Counted from the stretch's first letter, positions 43,566 to 53,584 are shown. The stretch is DNA of 64,000 bases from Lactobacillus kimbladii (GCF_014323605.1 NZ_SCMB01000006.1:27428-91427); one strand, 5' to 3'. Numbers and translations are program-made. Notes: generated from the letters alone by a model not told the origin.

Positions 43566-43593
43566 TTGACAAAAACTGTGCAAGTAGTACAAT
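43566..43593 (+). promoter_or_regulatory. Promoter of alaS
   Basis: TTGACA 43566-43571 and TACAAT 43588-43593, spacing 16, upstream of the T-box leader. Confidence 0.8.
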
Positions 43594-43604
43594 TACTGAT
43601 AACT

Positions 43605-43795
43605 TAAGATATGTTTTTTAAGATTAGCAGTTCAAAGAGAGAATCGACTGGTGAAAAAGATTTACTGCTGCTTAAAAAGTGCTCCTTAAAGTTCAATAAA
43701 TAAAATTAATTAAGAGGTAACAAGCACTGTTGCAATTGAGGTGGTACCGCGTTTAAAGGCGTCCTTAAGATAAGCAACGGTGTTTTTATTTTGAC
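43605..43795 (+). promoter_or_regulatory. T-box leader of alaS
   Basis: The conserved T-box GGTGGTACCGCG lies at 43740-43751. Upstream is a structured region with AAAGAGAGAATCGACTGGTG (stem I side) and GCT-rich ACTGCTGCTT, a likely alanine specifier. Complementary GCACTGTTGC (about 43723-43732) and GCAACGGTGT (about 43774-43783) followed by TTTTATTTT can form a terminator. Uncharged tRNA-Ala would favour read-through into alaS. Fills the 300-bp gap between nadE and alaS. Confidence 0.88.
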
Positions 43796-43814
43796 AAAAA
43801 GGGAGATATATTTG

Positions 43815-46454
43815 ATGAAGAAACTGACAAGTTCAGAGTTTAGACAGATGTTTTTGGATTTCTTCAAACAGCACGGCCATATGGTATTGCCCAGTCAATC
43901 TTTAATCCCGCAGGATGATCCAACTTTGCTGTGGATCAATTCCGGTGTGGCAACGATGAAGAAATATTTTGACGGCTCAGTAGTGCCTAAGAATCACCGC
44001 ATTACCAGTTCACAAAAGTCTATTAGAACCAATGATATTGAAAATGTGGGAAAAACTGCCAGACACCAAACTTTTTTTGAAATGTTGGGCAACTTTTCTG
44101 TGGGTGATTACTTCAAAAAGGAAGCAATTACCTGGGCTTGGGAATTTTTGACGAGCCCTGACTGGCTTGACTTAGATCAGGAAAAGCTATACTGCACTGT
44201 TTATCCTAAAGATACAGAAGCCCAAAAAATATGGTTACAAGTTGGCATGCCAGAAGATCATATTGTTAAATTAGAAGAAAATTTCTGGGATATTGGCGAA
44301 GGCCCTTGTGGTCCTGATTCCGAGATCTTTTATGATCGTGGTCAAGAAAATAACGATGTGGCGGAAGATGATCCAGAAAACTTCCCTGGTGGTGAAAACG
44401 CCCGTTATTTGGAAATTTGGAATATAGTCTTTTCACAATATAATCACTTAGCAAATGGCAAGTATGTTGATCAACCTCATAAGAATATTGATACCGGTAT
44501 GGGCTTAGAGCGCGTTTTGTCTATTTTGCAAGATGCGCCAACTAACTTTGAAACTGACCTCTTTTTGCCGATTATCCATGAAACAGAAAAAATGACTGCT
44601 GCTAAAAAATATGGCACAAATAAGGCAGATACCACTGCTTTTAAGATTATTGCAGATCATGTGCGGACTGTAAGTTTTGCCATTGCAGATGGTGCACTGC
44701 CATCAAATACAGGGCGCGGCTATGTTTTACGGCGTTTGATTAGACGGGCAGATTTAAATGGCCAGCGTTTAGGTATCAAGGGTGCGTTTCTTTACAAGTT
44801 GGTTCCAGTAGTCGGCAAAATTATGGAGAGTCATTACCCAGAAGTGACAGAGCAAAAGGACTTTATTGCCAAAGTAATTAAGAACGAAGAAGAAAGATTC
44901 CAGTTAACTCTTGAGTCGGGATTAACTTTACTTGATGACTTGATTGCAAGTGCACAAAAGTCAGAAGATAAAACAATTACTGGTAAAGATGCATTCAAAT
45001 TATTTGATACTTATGGGTTTCCTTATGAACTGACTTTTGAAACTGCACAGGATGCAGGTTTAAAGGTTGACCAAAAGGGTTTTGATGCCGAAATGGCAGC
45101 TCAAAAAGAACGTGCCCGTAAAGCTCGTGGTAATTTGCAATCAATGAGCTCTCAAGATGAAACTCTGATGAACTTAAAGGATAAGTCAGAATTTGAATAT
45201 GGCGTTTATGAAGAAAAACACGCAAAATTAGTTGATATTATAGTTGATGATCAGTTAGTTGATAAAGCAGATGGCGATAATGCCGTTTTGATTTTTGATA
45301 AAACTCCTTTTTATGGTGAACGTGGTGGCCAGGTAGCCGATCATGGTAATATCTATAATCAGGAAGGGGAACTTGTTGCTCAGGTAACCGATGTACAACA
45401 TGCGCCTAATGATCAAAATATGCACTTTGTCGATGTGATTTTACCTCTGACAAAAGGTGAGAAATATACTCTAAAGATCGACAGAGTTCGTCGCGAAGGT
45501 CTGCGCCATTCTCATACTGCCACGCACTTATTACATGCAGCTTTGAGAAGCGTACTTGGTGAACATACACATCAAGCAGGCAGTTTGGTTGACCCTGATT
45601 ATTTACGTTTTGACTTTACTGCGCTTGAGCCAATGACTGAAAAGGAACTTAAATCAGTTGAGAACTTGGTAAACCAAAAAATCTGGGCGGCGATTGATGT
45701 CAAAACTACTATTACTGACCCTGATACTGGTAGAAAGATGGGTGCTCTAGCTTTATTTGACGGTAAATACGGTGATAAAGTCCGGGTTGTCCAAATAGCA
45801 GATTTCTCTATTGAATTCTGTGGTGGTACTCATTGTGCCAATACTAACCAAATAGGTATTTTTAAGATTATTTCTGAATCTGCTATTGGTGCAGGTATGA
45901 GAAGAATTGAAGCAGTAGTTTCCAAGAAAGCTTATGAGTACTTGGCCAGCAGATCACAATTGTTAGATGAAATCCAGGCAGAAGTAAAATCAACTAAACC
46001 AGAAGATATTATTGATAAGGTTGATTTGCTTGAAAAAGATCTGCATGACAGTCAAAAGCAGGTTGAGGACTTAAACTTGCAAATTAATCAAAGCAAGGCC
46101 AACTCTATTTTTGATAATGTAGAGCAAGCAGGTGATTTGTCTGTTATTGCACAAAAAGTTGATGTTAACGGAATGAATGATTTGCGTGAATTTGCCGATA
46201 CTTGGAAGAGTGGCAAAAAGTCAGACGTGTTGGTTTTGGCGACTGCTAGTGACGGCAAGGCAAATATGATCATTAGTTTAGGTGATAAAGCCTTAGCGAA
46301 AGGCCTTAAAGCAGGTGATTTAATTAAGCAAGCTGCTCCAATCTTTGGCGGCGGTGGCGGCGGTCGACCAGATATGGCTCAAGCCGGAGGCAAAAAACCT
46401 GAAGGTCTTGAAAAGGCTATTCAGACAGTGATCACAGCGATTTCAAAAAATTAA
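43815..46454 (+). CDS. alaS: Alanyl-tRNA synthetase
   Basis: 879 aa from ATG 43815 (MKKLTSSEFRQMF), with GGGAG 9 nt upstream; an in-frame TTG at 43791 overlaps the T-box terminator tail and is rejected. Class II catalytic core (NHRITSSQKSIRTNDIENVG), the editing domain with zinc ligands HSHTATHLLH and CGGTHC, coiled coil and C-terminal DHHA1-type domain (FGGGGGGRPDMAQAGG). Full length. Confidence 0.97.
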   Translation: MKKLTSSEFRQMFLDFFKQHGHMVLPSQSLIPQDDPTLLWINSGVATMKKYFDGSVVPKNHRITSSQKSIRTNDIENVGKTARHQTFFEMLGNFSVGDYFKKEAITWAWEFLTSPDWLDLDQEKLYCTVYPKDTEAQKIWLQVGMPEDHIVKLEENFWDIGEGPCGPDSEIFYDRGQENNDVAEDDPENFPGGENARYLEIWNIVFSQYNHLANGKYVDQPHKNIDTGMGLERVLSILQDAPTNFETDLFLPIIHETEKMTAAKKYGTNKADTTAFKIIADHVRTVSFAIADGALPSNTGRGYVLRRLIRRADLNGQRLGIKGAFLYKLVPVVGKIMESHYPEVTEQKDFIAKVIKNEEERFQLTLESGLTLLDDLIASAQKSEDKTITGKDAFKLFDTYGFPYELTFETAQDAGLKVDQKGFDAEMAAQKERARKARGNLQSMSSQDETLMNLKDKSEFEYGVYEEKHAKLVDIIVDDQLVDKADGDNAVLIFDKTPFYGERGGQVADHGNIYNQEGELVAQVTDVQHAPNDQNMHFVDVILPLTKGEKYTLKIDRVRREGLRHSHTATHLLHAALRSVLGEHTHQAGSLVDPDYLRFDFTALEPMTEKELKSVENLVNQKIWAAIDVKTTITDPDTGRKMGALALFDGKYGDKVRVVQIADFSIEFCGGTHCANTNQIGIFKIISESAIGAGMRRIEAVVSKKAYEYLASRSQLLDEIQAEVKSTKPEDIIDKVDLLEKDLHDSQKQVEDLNLQINQSKANSIFDNVEQAGDLSVIAQKVDVNGMNDLREFADTWKSGKKSDVLVLATASDGKANMIISLGDKALAKGLKAGDLIKQAAPIFGGGGGGRPDMAQAGGKKPEGLEKAIQTVITAISKN

Positions 46455-46506
46455 TTGATTGAGTTTATACTGTTTTTCAAGTAAAATTGTGCTAGGAGGA
46501 TTGATT

Positions 46507-46764
46507 ATGAGTTCGCTAGATAAGACAATGCACTTTGACTTTAATGAAAATAAAGGCAAAAACGTTCATGACACTCTGCAAGATGTTTATAATGCTCTGG
46601 AAGAGAAGGGCTATAATCCAGTTAATCAGATTGTCGGGTATTTGTTGTCTGGCGATCCAGCCTATATTCCACGGCATAATGATGCTCGTAATTTAATTTT
46701 AAAACACGAACGTGATGAAATTATTGAAGAGCTTGTCAAAAATTATCTTGGAAAAGATAAATAA
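46507..46764 (+). CDS. ireB: IreB-family protein (UPF0297/DUF965)
   Basis: 85 aa from ATG 46507 ([12 protein letters not shown]), with AGGAGG upstream; the in-frame TTG at 46459 has no ribosome site. IreB of enterococci is phosphorylated by the PASTA kinase IreK and restrains cephalosporin resistance. Conserved position alaS-ireB-ruvX; its stop overlaps the ruvX start by one base. Confidence 0.94.
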   Translation: MSSLDKTMHFDFNENKGKNVHDTLQDVYNALEEKGYNPVNQIVGYLLSGDPAYIPRHNDARNLILKHERDEIIEELVKNYLGKDK

Positions 46765-47192
46765 TGCGATTAGTTGGTTTAGATGTTGGATCAAAGACAG
46801 TAGGTGTTGCAGTCAGTGATGAATTATGCATCACTGCACAAATGCTTGAAACTATCCCTATTGATGAAACGCGTTATAATTTTGGTATGCGTGCAATTAA
46901 AAAGATTGTGCGCCAATATGAACCAGCGGGTTTTGTTTTAGGTTTGCCCAAAAATATGGATGGATCTTCTGGCGTTGCGGTTGCGCGAAGTAAGGCATAC
47001 GGTGAAAGGCTTGAAAAGAAGTTTGGTTTGCCAGTGCATTATTCTGATGAGAGACTAACTACAGTTGAATCTGAACGTGTTTTAGTTGAAGAAGCAGATA
47101 TGCACAACCGCCATCAACGTAAAAAAGTGATTGACCAAATGGCCGCTGTCTTGATTTTACAAAATTATTTGGATCTAAACCGAAAGGATTAA
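46764..47192 (+). CDS. ruvX: Putative Holliday junction resolvase RuvX/YqgF
   Basis: 142 aa. RNase H-like fold with [19 protein letters not shown] at the start, [15 protein letters not shown], and [15 protein letters not shown] with the acidic residues of the active site. Also linked to pre-16S rRNA processing in other bacteria. Confidence 0.95.
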   Translation: MRLVGLDVGSKTVGVAVSDELCITAQMLETIPIDETRYNFGMRAIKKIVRQYEPAGFVLGLPKNMDGSSGVAVARSKAYGERLEKKFGLPVHYSDERLTTVESERVLVEEADMHNRHQRKKVIDQMAAVLILQNYLDLNRKD

Positions 47193-47193
47193 T

Positions 47194-47499
47194 ATGACAC
47201 AAGAAGTTAACGGTGATGACCGTCAAATTACCTTGATTGATGATCAAGGCAACGAAGAATTATATGAAATTTTATTTACATTTCATTCTGATGATTATGA
47301 TAAATCATATGTTCTGCTTTATCCGGCAGCTGCCAGTGATGATGAGGAAATTGAAGTTTTGGCTTTTAGTTATGACTCCGATTCCGAAGGTGATGTCACT
47401 AGCAGTGATTTACACGAGATTGAAGCAGATGATGAATGGAATATGGTCCAAGGAGTTTTGAACACATTTTTGGACGACGACCGATTAAGTGGTGAATAA
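47194..47499 (+). CDS. DUF1292 family protein (YrzB-like)
   Basis: 101 aa, very acidic. Core ITLIDDQGNEELYEILFTF and a YVLLYPA-type strand are typical of DUF1292. Function unknown; conserved after ruvX in Firmicutes. AAAGGA before the ATG. Confidence 0.92.
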   Translation: MTQEVNGDDRQITLIDDQGNEELYEILFTFHSDDYDKSYVLLYPAAASDDEEIEVLAFSYDSDSEGDVTSSDLHEIEADDEWNMVQGVLNTFLDDDRLSGE

Positions 47500-47500
47500 A

Positions 47501-47527
47501 AAAGACTGGCTGGGCCAGCCTTTTTTA
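47501..47527 (+). terminator. Terminator after the alaS-DUF1292 operon
   Basis: GGCTGG / CCAGCC hairpin with A-rich left side and TTTTTT. Confidence 0.88.
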
Positions 47528-47552
47528 TTCAAGATTAATTATTTAGAAACTA

Positions 47553-49907
47553 ATGAATGATAAGATATTAGAAACTTTAGAATTTGCAAAAATTACTGAA
47601 CAACTGCAACAAATGGCGATTACTACACCAGCTAAAATGGCAGCTTTTAATCTTGTACCAAGTGATGACTTTGCTCAAGTAAAACTTGCACTGAAGCAGA
47701 CTTTGGCGGGTGCTGAAATTTTGCGGATCAAGGGACAACTGCCTTTAACGGATTTTGCTGATGTTGAGCCGAGTATTAAGCGTTTGCGAATCAAAGCAAA
47801 TTTGAATGCAAAGGAATTAGGCAACTTATTGCTGGTTTTAGCACTTGCTAATGAAATCAACGACTTTTTTAGTGAAGATGATAAAGAAAAACTGAATTTA
47901 GCAGCAATAGACTCTATTTTGGCAAAACTAGATGTGCCTCAATCACTGTTCAAGCAGCTTAGTCGTTCGCTGGATTTTGACGGGGAAGTTCTTGATACTG
48001 CATCTGCTGAATTATCCCATTTACGTCACGAAATCAAAAATAATGATGCAGAAATTAAAGATAAAATGGACAGCTACACAAAAGGAAATAGTAGCAAGTA
48101 CTTATCCGAACAGATCGTGACTATTCGTGATGACCGTTATGTTATTCCAGTTAAACAAGAGTATCGTAATAAATTTGGTGGTGTCGTTCACGATCAGAGT
48201 GCTAGTGGTCAAACTTTATTTATTGAACCAAGTGCAGTTTTAAATCTTAACAATCGTCAGCAAAATCTTTTGGCGCAAGAAAAAAGGGAGATTAGCCGGA
48301 TTTTACGTAATCTGTCAGATTTAGTACGTGCCGAAGCTGACAGCATTGATACAATTGCAAGTTCCTTGGTTGAACTTGATTTTATCCAAGCAAAAGCAAA
48401 GCTGGCTCATGTCATGAAAGCTACCGAACCGAAGTTGACTCATAACCAGTCATTACTATTTTTGCAGGCACGACATCCTTTAATTGACCCTAAAAAAGTC
48501 GTTGCCAACGACATACGACTTGGTGAAGATTACGATACTATATTAATTACTGGCCCCAACACTGGTGGGAAAACCATTACATTAAAAACAGTAGGGATAT
48601 TGCAGCTAATGGTGCAATCAGGTCTGTTTATTCCAGTTGCAGAAGGAAGCAAAGCAGGTGTGTTCAAAGACATTTGTGCTGATATTGGAGATGAACAATC
48701 TATTGAGCAATCGCTTAGTACTTTCTCCTCACATATTAACGGTATTGTTAAAATAATGAAAAGCGTCAATGCTGAAACTCTTGTTTTGATTGATGAAATT
48801 GGAGCTGGGACTGACCCAGAAGAAGGAGCAAGTCTTGCAATCAGTATTTTGGATTTCTTACGTCAAAAGAAGGCCAAAATAATCGTCACAACACACTACC
48901 CAGAACTCAAACTTTATGGTTATAATCGGGAAAGAACGACTAACGCTTCAATGGAGTTTGATCTAAAAACACTGTCTCCAACCTATCGTTTACAGATCGG
49001 TATTCCAGGTCACAGTAACGCCTTTGCTATTGCCCGCAGGCTGGGGATGCGTGAGGATGTGGTTAAAAAAGCTCAAGAATTAATGAGTGATGAAAATGTT
49101 GATATTAACCAAATGATTACTGAGTTGACAAAACAAATCAAAGCTGCTTCGGATGCTCGCAGTCATTTAACAACTAGTCTTGATTGGGCTAAAAAACTTG
49201 AAATAAAATTGCAACAGGCTTTGGATTGGTATAATCAGCGTGTGCAAAAGCAACTGGAATTTGCACAAGAAAGAGCTAATGAAGTAGTCACAAAAAGTCG
49301 TAAAAAGGCTGATAAAATCATAGAGCAGCTTGAACAGCAAAAGGGCAAAGTTAAACAAAATGAAATTATTGCTGCTAAAGGTGAATTTAATCAGCTTGAA
49401 CGGCAAAATGAAAATTTGGCTCATAATCGCGTTTTGCAACGCGAAAAGAGACGTCACCATGTCAATGTAGGTGATAAGGTAAAAGTACTGTCTTACGGAC
49501 AAACTGGCACTATTACCAAAAAATTATCCGAACATGAATATGAAGTCCAAATGGGTATCATTAAAGTAAAAGTTAGTGATCGAGACATAGAAAAAATCGG
49601 GTCACCAAAAGAATCACAATCTACTAAGCAAGTTCGCGCTATTAGTGCAAGCAGGCGGAACAATGTGAGAAGTGAGCTTGACTTGCGCGGTCAGCGTTAT
49701 GATGAAGCGATGACTAATCTCGATCGCTATATAGATTCTGTACTGCTGGCAGGACTTGATGTTGTCACGATTATTCATGGAATTGGCACTGGCGCAATTA
49801 GAAAAGGAGTTTGGAAGTATCTAAAATCAAGCAAGCATGTGAAAAGCTTTAACTACGCTCCGGCAAATGAGGGTGGCAACGGAGCTACTATCGTGCATTT
49901 GCAATAA
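47553..49907 (+). CDS. mutS2: MutS2 family protein (ribosome rescue/recombination ATPase)
   Basis: 784 aa. MutS core, Walker A TGPNTGGKT near residue 333, Walker B LVLIDEIGAGTDPEEGA, long coiled coil (about 520-640) and a C-terminal Smr endonuclease domain (SELDLRGQRYDEAM from about 706, HGIGTGAIRKGVW). MutS2 suppresses homologous recombination and, in Bacillus, splits collided ribosomes. The start MNDKILETLEFAK is the family norm although its ribosome site is weak. Confidence 0.95.
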   Translation: MNDKILETLEFAKITEQLQQMAITTPAKMAAFNLVPSDDFAQVKLALKQTLAGAEILRIKGQLPLTDFADVEPSIKRLRIKANLNAKELGNLLLVLALANEINDFFSEDDKEKLNLAAIDSILAKLDVPQSLFKQLSRSLDFDGEVLDTASAELSHLRHEIKNNDAEIKDKMDSYTKGNSSKYLSEQIVTIRDDRYVIPVKQEYRNKFGGVVHDQSASGQTLFIEPSAVLNLNNRQQNLLAQEKREISRILRNLSDLVRAEADSIDTIASSLVELDFIQAKAKLAHVMKATEPKLTHNQSLLFLQARHPLIDPKKVVANDIRLGEDYDTILITGPNTGGKTITLKTVGILQLMVQSGLFIPVAEGSKAGVFKDICADIGDEQSIEQSLSTFSSHINGIVKIMKSVNAETLVLIDEIGAGTDPEEGASLAISILDFLRQKKAKIIVTTHYPELKLYGYNRERTTNASMEFDLKTLSPTYRLQIGIPGHSNAFAIARRLGMREDVVKKAQELMSDENVDINQMITELTKQIKAASDARSHLTTSLDWAKKLEIKLQQALDWYNQRVQKQLEFAQERANEVVTKSRKKADKIIEQLEQQKGKVKQNEIIAAKGEFNQLERQNENLAHNRVLQREKRRHHVNVGDKVKVLSYGQTGTITKKLSEHEYEVQMGIIKVKVSDRDIEKIGSPKESQSTKQVRAISASRRNNVRSELDLRGQRYDEAMTNLDRYIDSVLLAGLDVVTIIHGIGTGAIRKGVWKYLKSSKHVKSFNYAPANEGGNGATIVHLQ

Positions 49908-49992
49908 ACTGATTTACTTGTAAAAAGTAAGTCTGCTTGCTATAATGAAAATATCAATAGATAACTATTTTTTCCTTAAAGGAGGTTTTTTC

Positions 49993-50304
49993 ATGGTTGA
50001 TGAGCTTACAGATCAAAACTTTGAAGAAGAAACAAAAGACGGCGTCGTTTTAACAGACTTTTGGGCAACCTGGTGTGGACCTTGTAAAATGCAATCACCA
50101 GTAGTTGATGAACTGGCTGAAGAGAGGCAAGACGTTAAATTTACTAAGATGGATGTTGATCAAAATAAAGAAGTACCTAGTTCCTTAGGAGTAATGGCAA
50201 TTCCAACTTTATTAATTAAAAAGAATGGTGAAATTGTTGATCGTATTACCGGTTATACTCCAAAAGCAAAACTTAGTCAGATTTTGGATCAATATACAAA
50301 ATAA
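49993..50304 (+). CDS. trxA: Thioredoxin
   Basis: 103 aa from ATG 49993 (AAAGGAGG upstream). Active site FWATWCGPCKM and the cis-proline segment MAIPTLLI. Keeps cytosolic proteins reduced. Conserved after mutS2. Confidence 0.96.
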   Translation: MVDELTDQNFEEETKDGVVLTDFWATWCGPCKMQSPVVDELAEERQDVKFTKMDVDQNKEVPSSLGVMAIPTLLIKKNGEIVDRITGYTPKAKLSQILDQYTK

Positions 50305-50332
50305 AAAATTCCTGCATTTGCAGGAATTTTTT
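50305..50332. terminator. Bidirectional terminator between trxA and mscL
   Basis: AAATTCCTGC / GCAGGAATTT around ATTT, with T run. Confidence 0.92.
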
Positions 50333-50702
50333 AATTGCTTTTTTCTTTTAATAAATCACGTATTTCCTTGAGATAGTCTTCAGCAGATGGACCAGCAGGT
50401 TGTTGCTTCTCATTGTGTATCATTACTTTATTGACAGCTTTGACTAGTAAGAAAACTATGAATGCTATAATCAGGAAATTAATTACAGTATTGATAAATT
50501 CACCGTATTTAAATGTGGCACCACCGGCTTTAAATACCAAATTGGATAGATCTATTTTTCCGATAAATAGCCCTAAAAGTGGGTTAATCAAATTATTTAC
50601 CAAAGAATTAACAATGTTGGTAAAAGCTCCACCAATAATTACACCCACAGCTAGATCAATAACATTACCACGTTGAATAAATTCTTTAAATTCTCTAAGC
50701 AT
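50331..50702 (-). CDS. mscL: Large-conductance mechanosensitive channel
   Basis: 123 aa. N-terminal helix MLREFKEFIQRGNVIDLAVG, two transmembrane helices (GVIIGGAFTNIVNSLV; FLIIAFIVFLLVKAVN) and a C-terminal helix bundle segment. Releases solutes on hypo-osmotic shock. GGAGG just upstream of the start. Confidence 0.96.
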   Translation of the reverse strand: MLREFKEFIQRGNVIDLAVGVIIGGAFTNIVNSLVNNLINPLLGLFIGKIDLSNLVFKAGGATFKYGEFINTVINFLIIAFIVFLLVKAVNKVMIHNEKQQPAGPSAEDYLKEIRDLLKEKSN

Positions 50703-50774
50703 TTTATTTCCTCCATTCTTACTTTAATCATATTGCAAAAATAGCAAAAGACTAAATTATTTGTTTCTGGAAGT

Positions 50775-51182
50775 TTAATCAAACTTAGCGATTAATTTAA
50801 CTTCTTTTTTTCGTTCATCAACATTGATTTCGCACTCAGTTGTGCGGCCAGTTTCCTTTTCAATTGCTTCTGCAATGATGCCGGCTTCGAGCGAAAACTC
50901 TTGACTGCCACTGTTAATCCGATCGGTCACATTTTGCCCCTTGAGTTTAAATATTTCTTCGTTGCGATGGGTTCTTGTCTTTTCTAAGCTACCGAATTCT
51001 GTGGTTGCAAAGAAGCTAACTACATCTTCAAATGACAACAAATCATATTTACGGGCAATTCGTTTGCCACCCCAATAAAGAATCGCTTCATTGTCTTTAC
51101 CTAAAATCGTCGGCAGTAGGAAATCACGATAAAGTTGATTCACAAAATAAACATGTTCGTGTTGCTGGTTATTGTTTTGCAT
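50775..51182 (-). CDS. DUF2507 family protein (YslB-like)
   Basis: About 135 aa from the ATG at 51182 (MQNNNQQHEH); another ATG at 51194 touches the ribosome site AAAGGG, so the inner start is favoured. Contains LGKDNEAILYWGGKRIARKY and FSLEAGIIAEAIEKETGR, typical of DUF2507 proteins related to 4-vinyl-reductase/heme-NO-binding folds. Function unknown. Divergent from murI. Confidence 0.85.
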   Translation of the reverse strand: MQNNNQQHEHVYFVNQLYRDFLLPTILGKDNEAILYWGGKRIARKYDLLSFEDVVSFFATTEFGSLEKTRTHRNEEIFKLKGQNVTDRINSGSQEFSLEAGIIAEAIEKETGRTTECEINVDERKKEVKLIAKFD

Positions 51183-51262
51183 ACAGAAATTCATCCCTTT
51201 TATTTTCTTATATTTTACCGTAAAATTGATTGAAGTATAAATTATTTAGGGAGACTTTTATA

Positions 51263-52051
51263 ATGGATAACCGACCAATTGGCTTGCTAGATTCTGGTGT
51301 TGGCGGGTTGACAGTAGTCAAAAAAATTATTGCCAAAATGCCACATGAGGCGACCGTTTTTATTGGAGATAATGCTCATATTCCTTATGGTGATAAGTCT
51401 AAAGCGGAAATTATCGCGCTTACTAAGCAGAGTGTTAACTTTTTGCTGAGCAAAAATGTCAAACTGATTATTTTTGCATGTAACACAGCCACGGCAGTGG
51501 CTATGAAAGCTATTCAAAAAGAAATTGAACCGCAAATTATTGGCGTAATTCAGTCAGGTGCCGATGCAGCAGCAAATGCGACTAAAAATAAAAATATTGC
51601 AGTCGTGGCTACCAAGATGACTGTTGGCTTACACGCATATCAAAAGGAAATACAAGCACGTGATCCCGAAATAACTGTGAATGAAATAGCTGCCCCTCAA
51701 ATTGTACCTCTAATTGAAAACAATGCGGGACATCAAGCTTATATGGCAGCACTTAAAAAGATTTTATTGCCAATAAACAATTTAGGTGTTGATACTCTAG
51801 TTTTAGGATGTACTCATTATCCGATTATTCGTAGTGAATTTGCTCAGTGCGTGAAACCGGCTGTACAAATAATTGACCCTGCTGATCAAGTTGCCCAGTA
51901 TACATATAATATTATGAAACGTGATCAGATGTTCACGGACAGTTCAGCTAAAGGAAAGCACGAGTACTATACTACAGGTGATGTCAAAATGTTTGATGAA
52001 CTTGGTAAAATAGTATTACAGGATGAGAAATTTAGTGCACAGCACCTTTAG
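51263..52051 (+). CDS. murI: Glutamate racemase
   Basis: 262 aa from ATG 51263 (AGGGAG upstream). IGLLDSGVGGLTV at the N-terminus and the two catalytic cysteines C73 (FACNTATA) and C183 (LGCTHYP). Supplies D-glutamate for peptidoglycan. Followed 13 nt later by the XTP pyrophosphatase gene. Confidence 0.96.
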   Translation: MDNRPIGLLDSGVGGLTVVKKIIAKMPHEATVFIGDNAHIPYGDKSKAEIIALTKQSVNFLLSKNVKLIIFACNTATAVAMKAIQKEIEPQIIGVIQSGADAAANATKNKNIAVVATKMTVGLHAYQKEIQARDPEITVNEIAAPQIVPLIENNAGHQAYMAALKKILLPINNLGVDTLVLGCTHYPIIRSEFAQCVKPAVQIIDPADQVAQYTYNIMKRDQMFTDSSAKGKHEYYTTGDVKMFDELGKIVLQDEKFSAQHL

Positions 52052-52064
52052 TAAAGGAGAAAAA

Positions 52065-52679
52065 ATGGAAATATTATTTGCTACTACCAATAAAGGAAAA
52101 GTCAAGGAACTAAAATCAGCTTTTAAAACGGCTGCAATTAACGTTACTCTCAAAACCAATGCTGATTTAGACAGACCGCCTGTAGTTGATGAATATGGAA
52201 TAACTTTTGAGCAAAATGCTAAGCTTAAGGCCCACGAATTAGCAAATTATAGTCATATGTTAACAATAGCTGATGATTCTGGATTAATCGTTGATGCACT
52301 TGACGGTGCTCCCGGAGTTCATTCTGCGCGTTTTGCCGGCCCCGAACATAATGATCAAAAAAATAATGCTAAATTGCTGGCAGAACTTGGCGGAGTACCC
52401 TTAAAGAAACGGACCGCTAGATTTAACACTACAATCGTAGTGTCTAAACCTGGTCATTTTGAACAAGATTTGGTTGTTTCAGGACAATGCGAGGGTTTAA
52501 TTTTACCTGCACCTCAAGGCGATGATGGATTTGGTTATGATCCGCTTTTTTATGTACCAGAAAAACAGAAAACCTTTGCTGAGATGACCATCGCTGAAAA
52601 AAACAGTCTTTCTCATCGGGGAAGAGCGATATCTCAACTGCTCAAAGAATTACCTAATTGGCTGGCTCAATTTGAATAA
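52065..52679 (+). CDS. rdgB: XTP/dITP diphosphatase (RdgB/HAM1 family)
   Basis: 204 aa from ATG 52065 (AAAGGAG upstream). Signatures FATTNKGKVKEL, ADDSGLIVDALDGAPGVHSAR, QGDDGFGYDPLFYVP and SHRGRAI. Removes non-canonical purine nucleotides. Operon with murI is common in lactobacilli. Confidence 0.95.
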   Translation: MEILFATTNKGKVKELKSAFKTAAINVTLKTNADLDRPPVVDEYGITFEQNAKLKAHELANYSHMLTIADDSGLIVDALDGAPGVHSARFAGPEHNDQKNNAKLLAELGGVPLKKRTARFNTTIVVSKPGHFEQDLVVSGQCEGLILPAPQGDDGFGYDPLFYVPEKQKTFAEMTIAEKNSLSHRGRAISQLLKELPNWLAQFE

Positions 52680-52680
52680 G

Positions 52681-52768
52681 TAAAAACTGATAAAAAGCGC
52701 AAGCAATATTTCAACAAGAATAATAATTTCGTTGAATTTACCTTATGTAATGTTTATCAGTTTTTATT
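52681..52768. terminator. Long bidirectional hairpin between rdgB and the MscS gene
   Basis: TAAAAACTGATAAA (52681-52694) pairs with TTTATCAGTTTTTA (52753-52766). The 58-nt loop holds a second inverted repeat TTCAAC / GTTGAA (52710-52736). Works as terminator for the converging genes, but is longer than the window's other terminators. Confidence 0.7.
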
Positions 52769-53584
52769 TTATTCTGCCAGTAAAATTTTATTTTGAGGTA
52801 ATATTTTTAAATATTGTGTTAGGTACACATCTTGCACTTCTTTTTCATGGCCAGGTTTAACTTGAAAATGAACAACATAATTGACAGTTTGTGCCGTTTG
52901 TTCTGTGATTCCAACTATTTTGGGTTTCTGTACTAAAAAATTAATATTAGTACTCAATTTATTATTTATTTGGCTAACAATATCATGAACTTTTGTGAAG
53001 TCATTATTAGCTTTAAGCTGCATTGTTATATCCAAACCGATGCCACCATGGGCCAGATTTTGTACTATTGAAATGTTGCGGTTAGGAATGTAGATAATAG
53101 AACCATCCGATCCTTTAAGTCTAGTAGTTCTTAAACCCAACTGTACTACAACTCCCGTTTGGTTGTTGATGGAAACAATGTCACCTACATCAAACTGGTC
53201 TTCGCTTAAGATAAAAAACCCATTAACTAAATCGCTGACAAAGCCTTGCGCTCCCATACCTAAAGCTAATGAAAAAATACCGGCACTTGCAAGCAGAGTT
53301 CCAATTGGAATGCCTAAAATAGATAATACCGCAAATAAGTAAAAGAAGATTACTGTATATTCAAAGATACTGTTAATTAATGCCGTAACAGTTTGTGTTC
53401 TCTTATTTTGCTTTTTTTTACTGCGCTTTAAATAATGGCTGATAATTTTTTTGCCAAAATGATCAATTAAGTAAAAAACTATGGATGAAATTGCTAACTG
53501 CCAGACAATTGCCAAAACTTGTTCACCCAGTCTGTCCCAGTTGAATTTGAGGACATTTTTGTTGATTTGAAATATTTTATTCAT
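52769..53584 (-). CDS. MscS-family small-conductance mechanosensitive channel
   Basis: 271 aa from the ATG at 53584 (AAAGG upstream). N-terminal membrane helices, the pore helix GTLLASAGIFSLALGMGAQG, and the beta domain (FFILSEDQFDVGDIVSINNQ, RTTRLKGSDGSIIYIPNRNI). Opens at moderate membrane tension. About the length of E. coli MscS. Confidence 0.92.
   Translation of the reverse strand: MNKIFQINKNVLKFNWDRLGEQVLAIVWQLAISSIVFYLIDHFGKKIISHYLKRSKKKQNKRTQTVTALINSIFEYTVIFFYLFAVLSILGIPIGTLLASAGIFSLALGMGAQGFVSDLVNGFFILSEDQFDVGDIVSINNQTGVVVQLGLRTTRLKGSDGSIIYIPNRNISIVQNLAHGGIGLDITMQLKANNDFTKVHDIVSQINNKLSTNINFLVQKPKIVGITEQTAQTVNYVVHFQVKPGHEKEVQDVYLTQYLKILPQNKILLAE

Noticed and set aside
43791..43814. 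TTG start of alaS at 43791
   Set aside because: It overlaps the T-box terminator tail and lacks a ribosome site; ATG 43815 has both the site and the family N-terminus.
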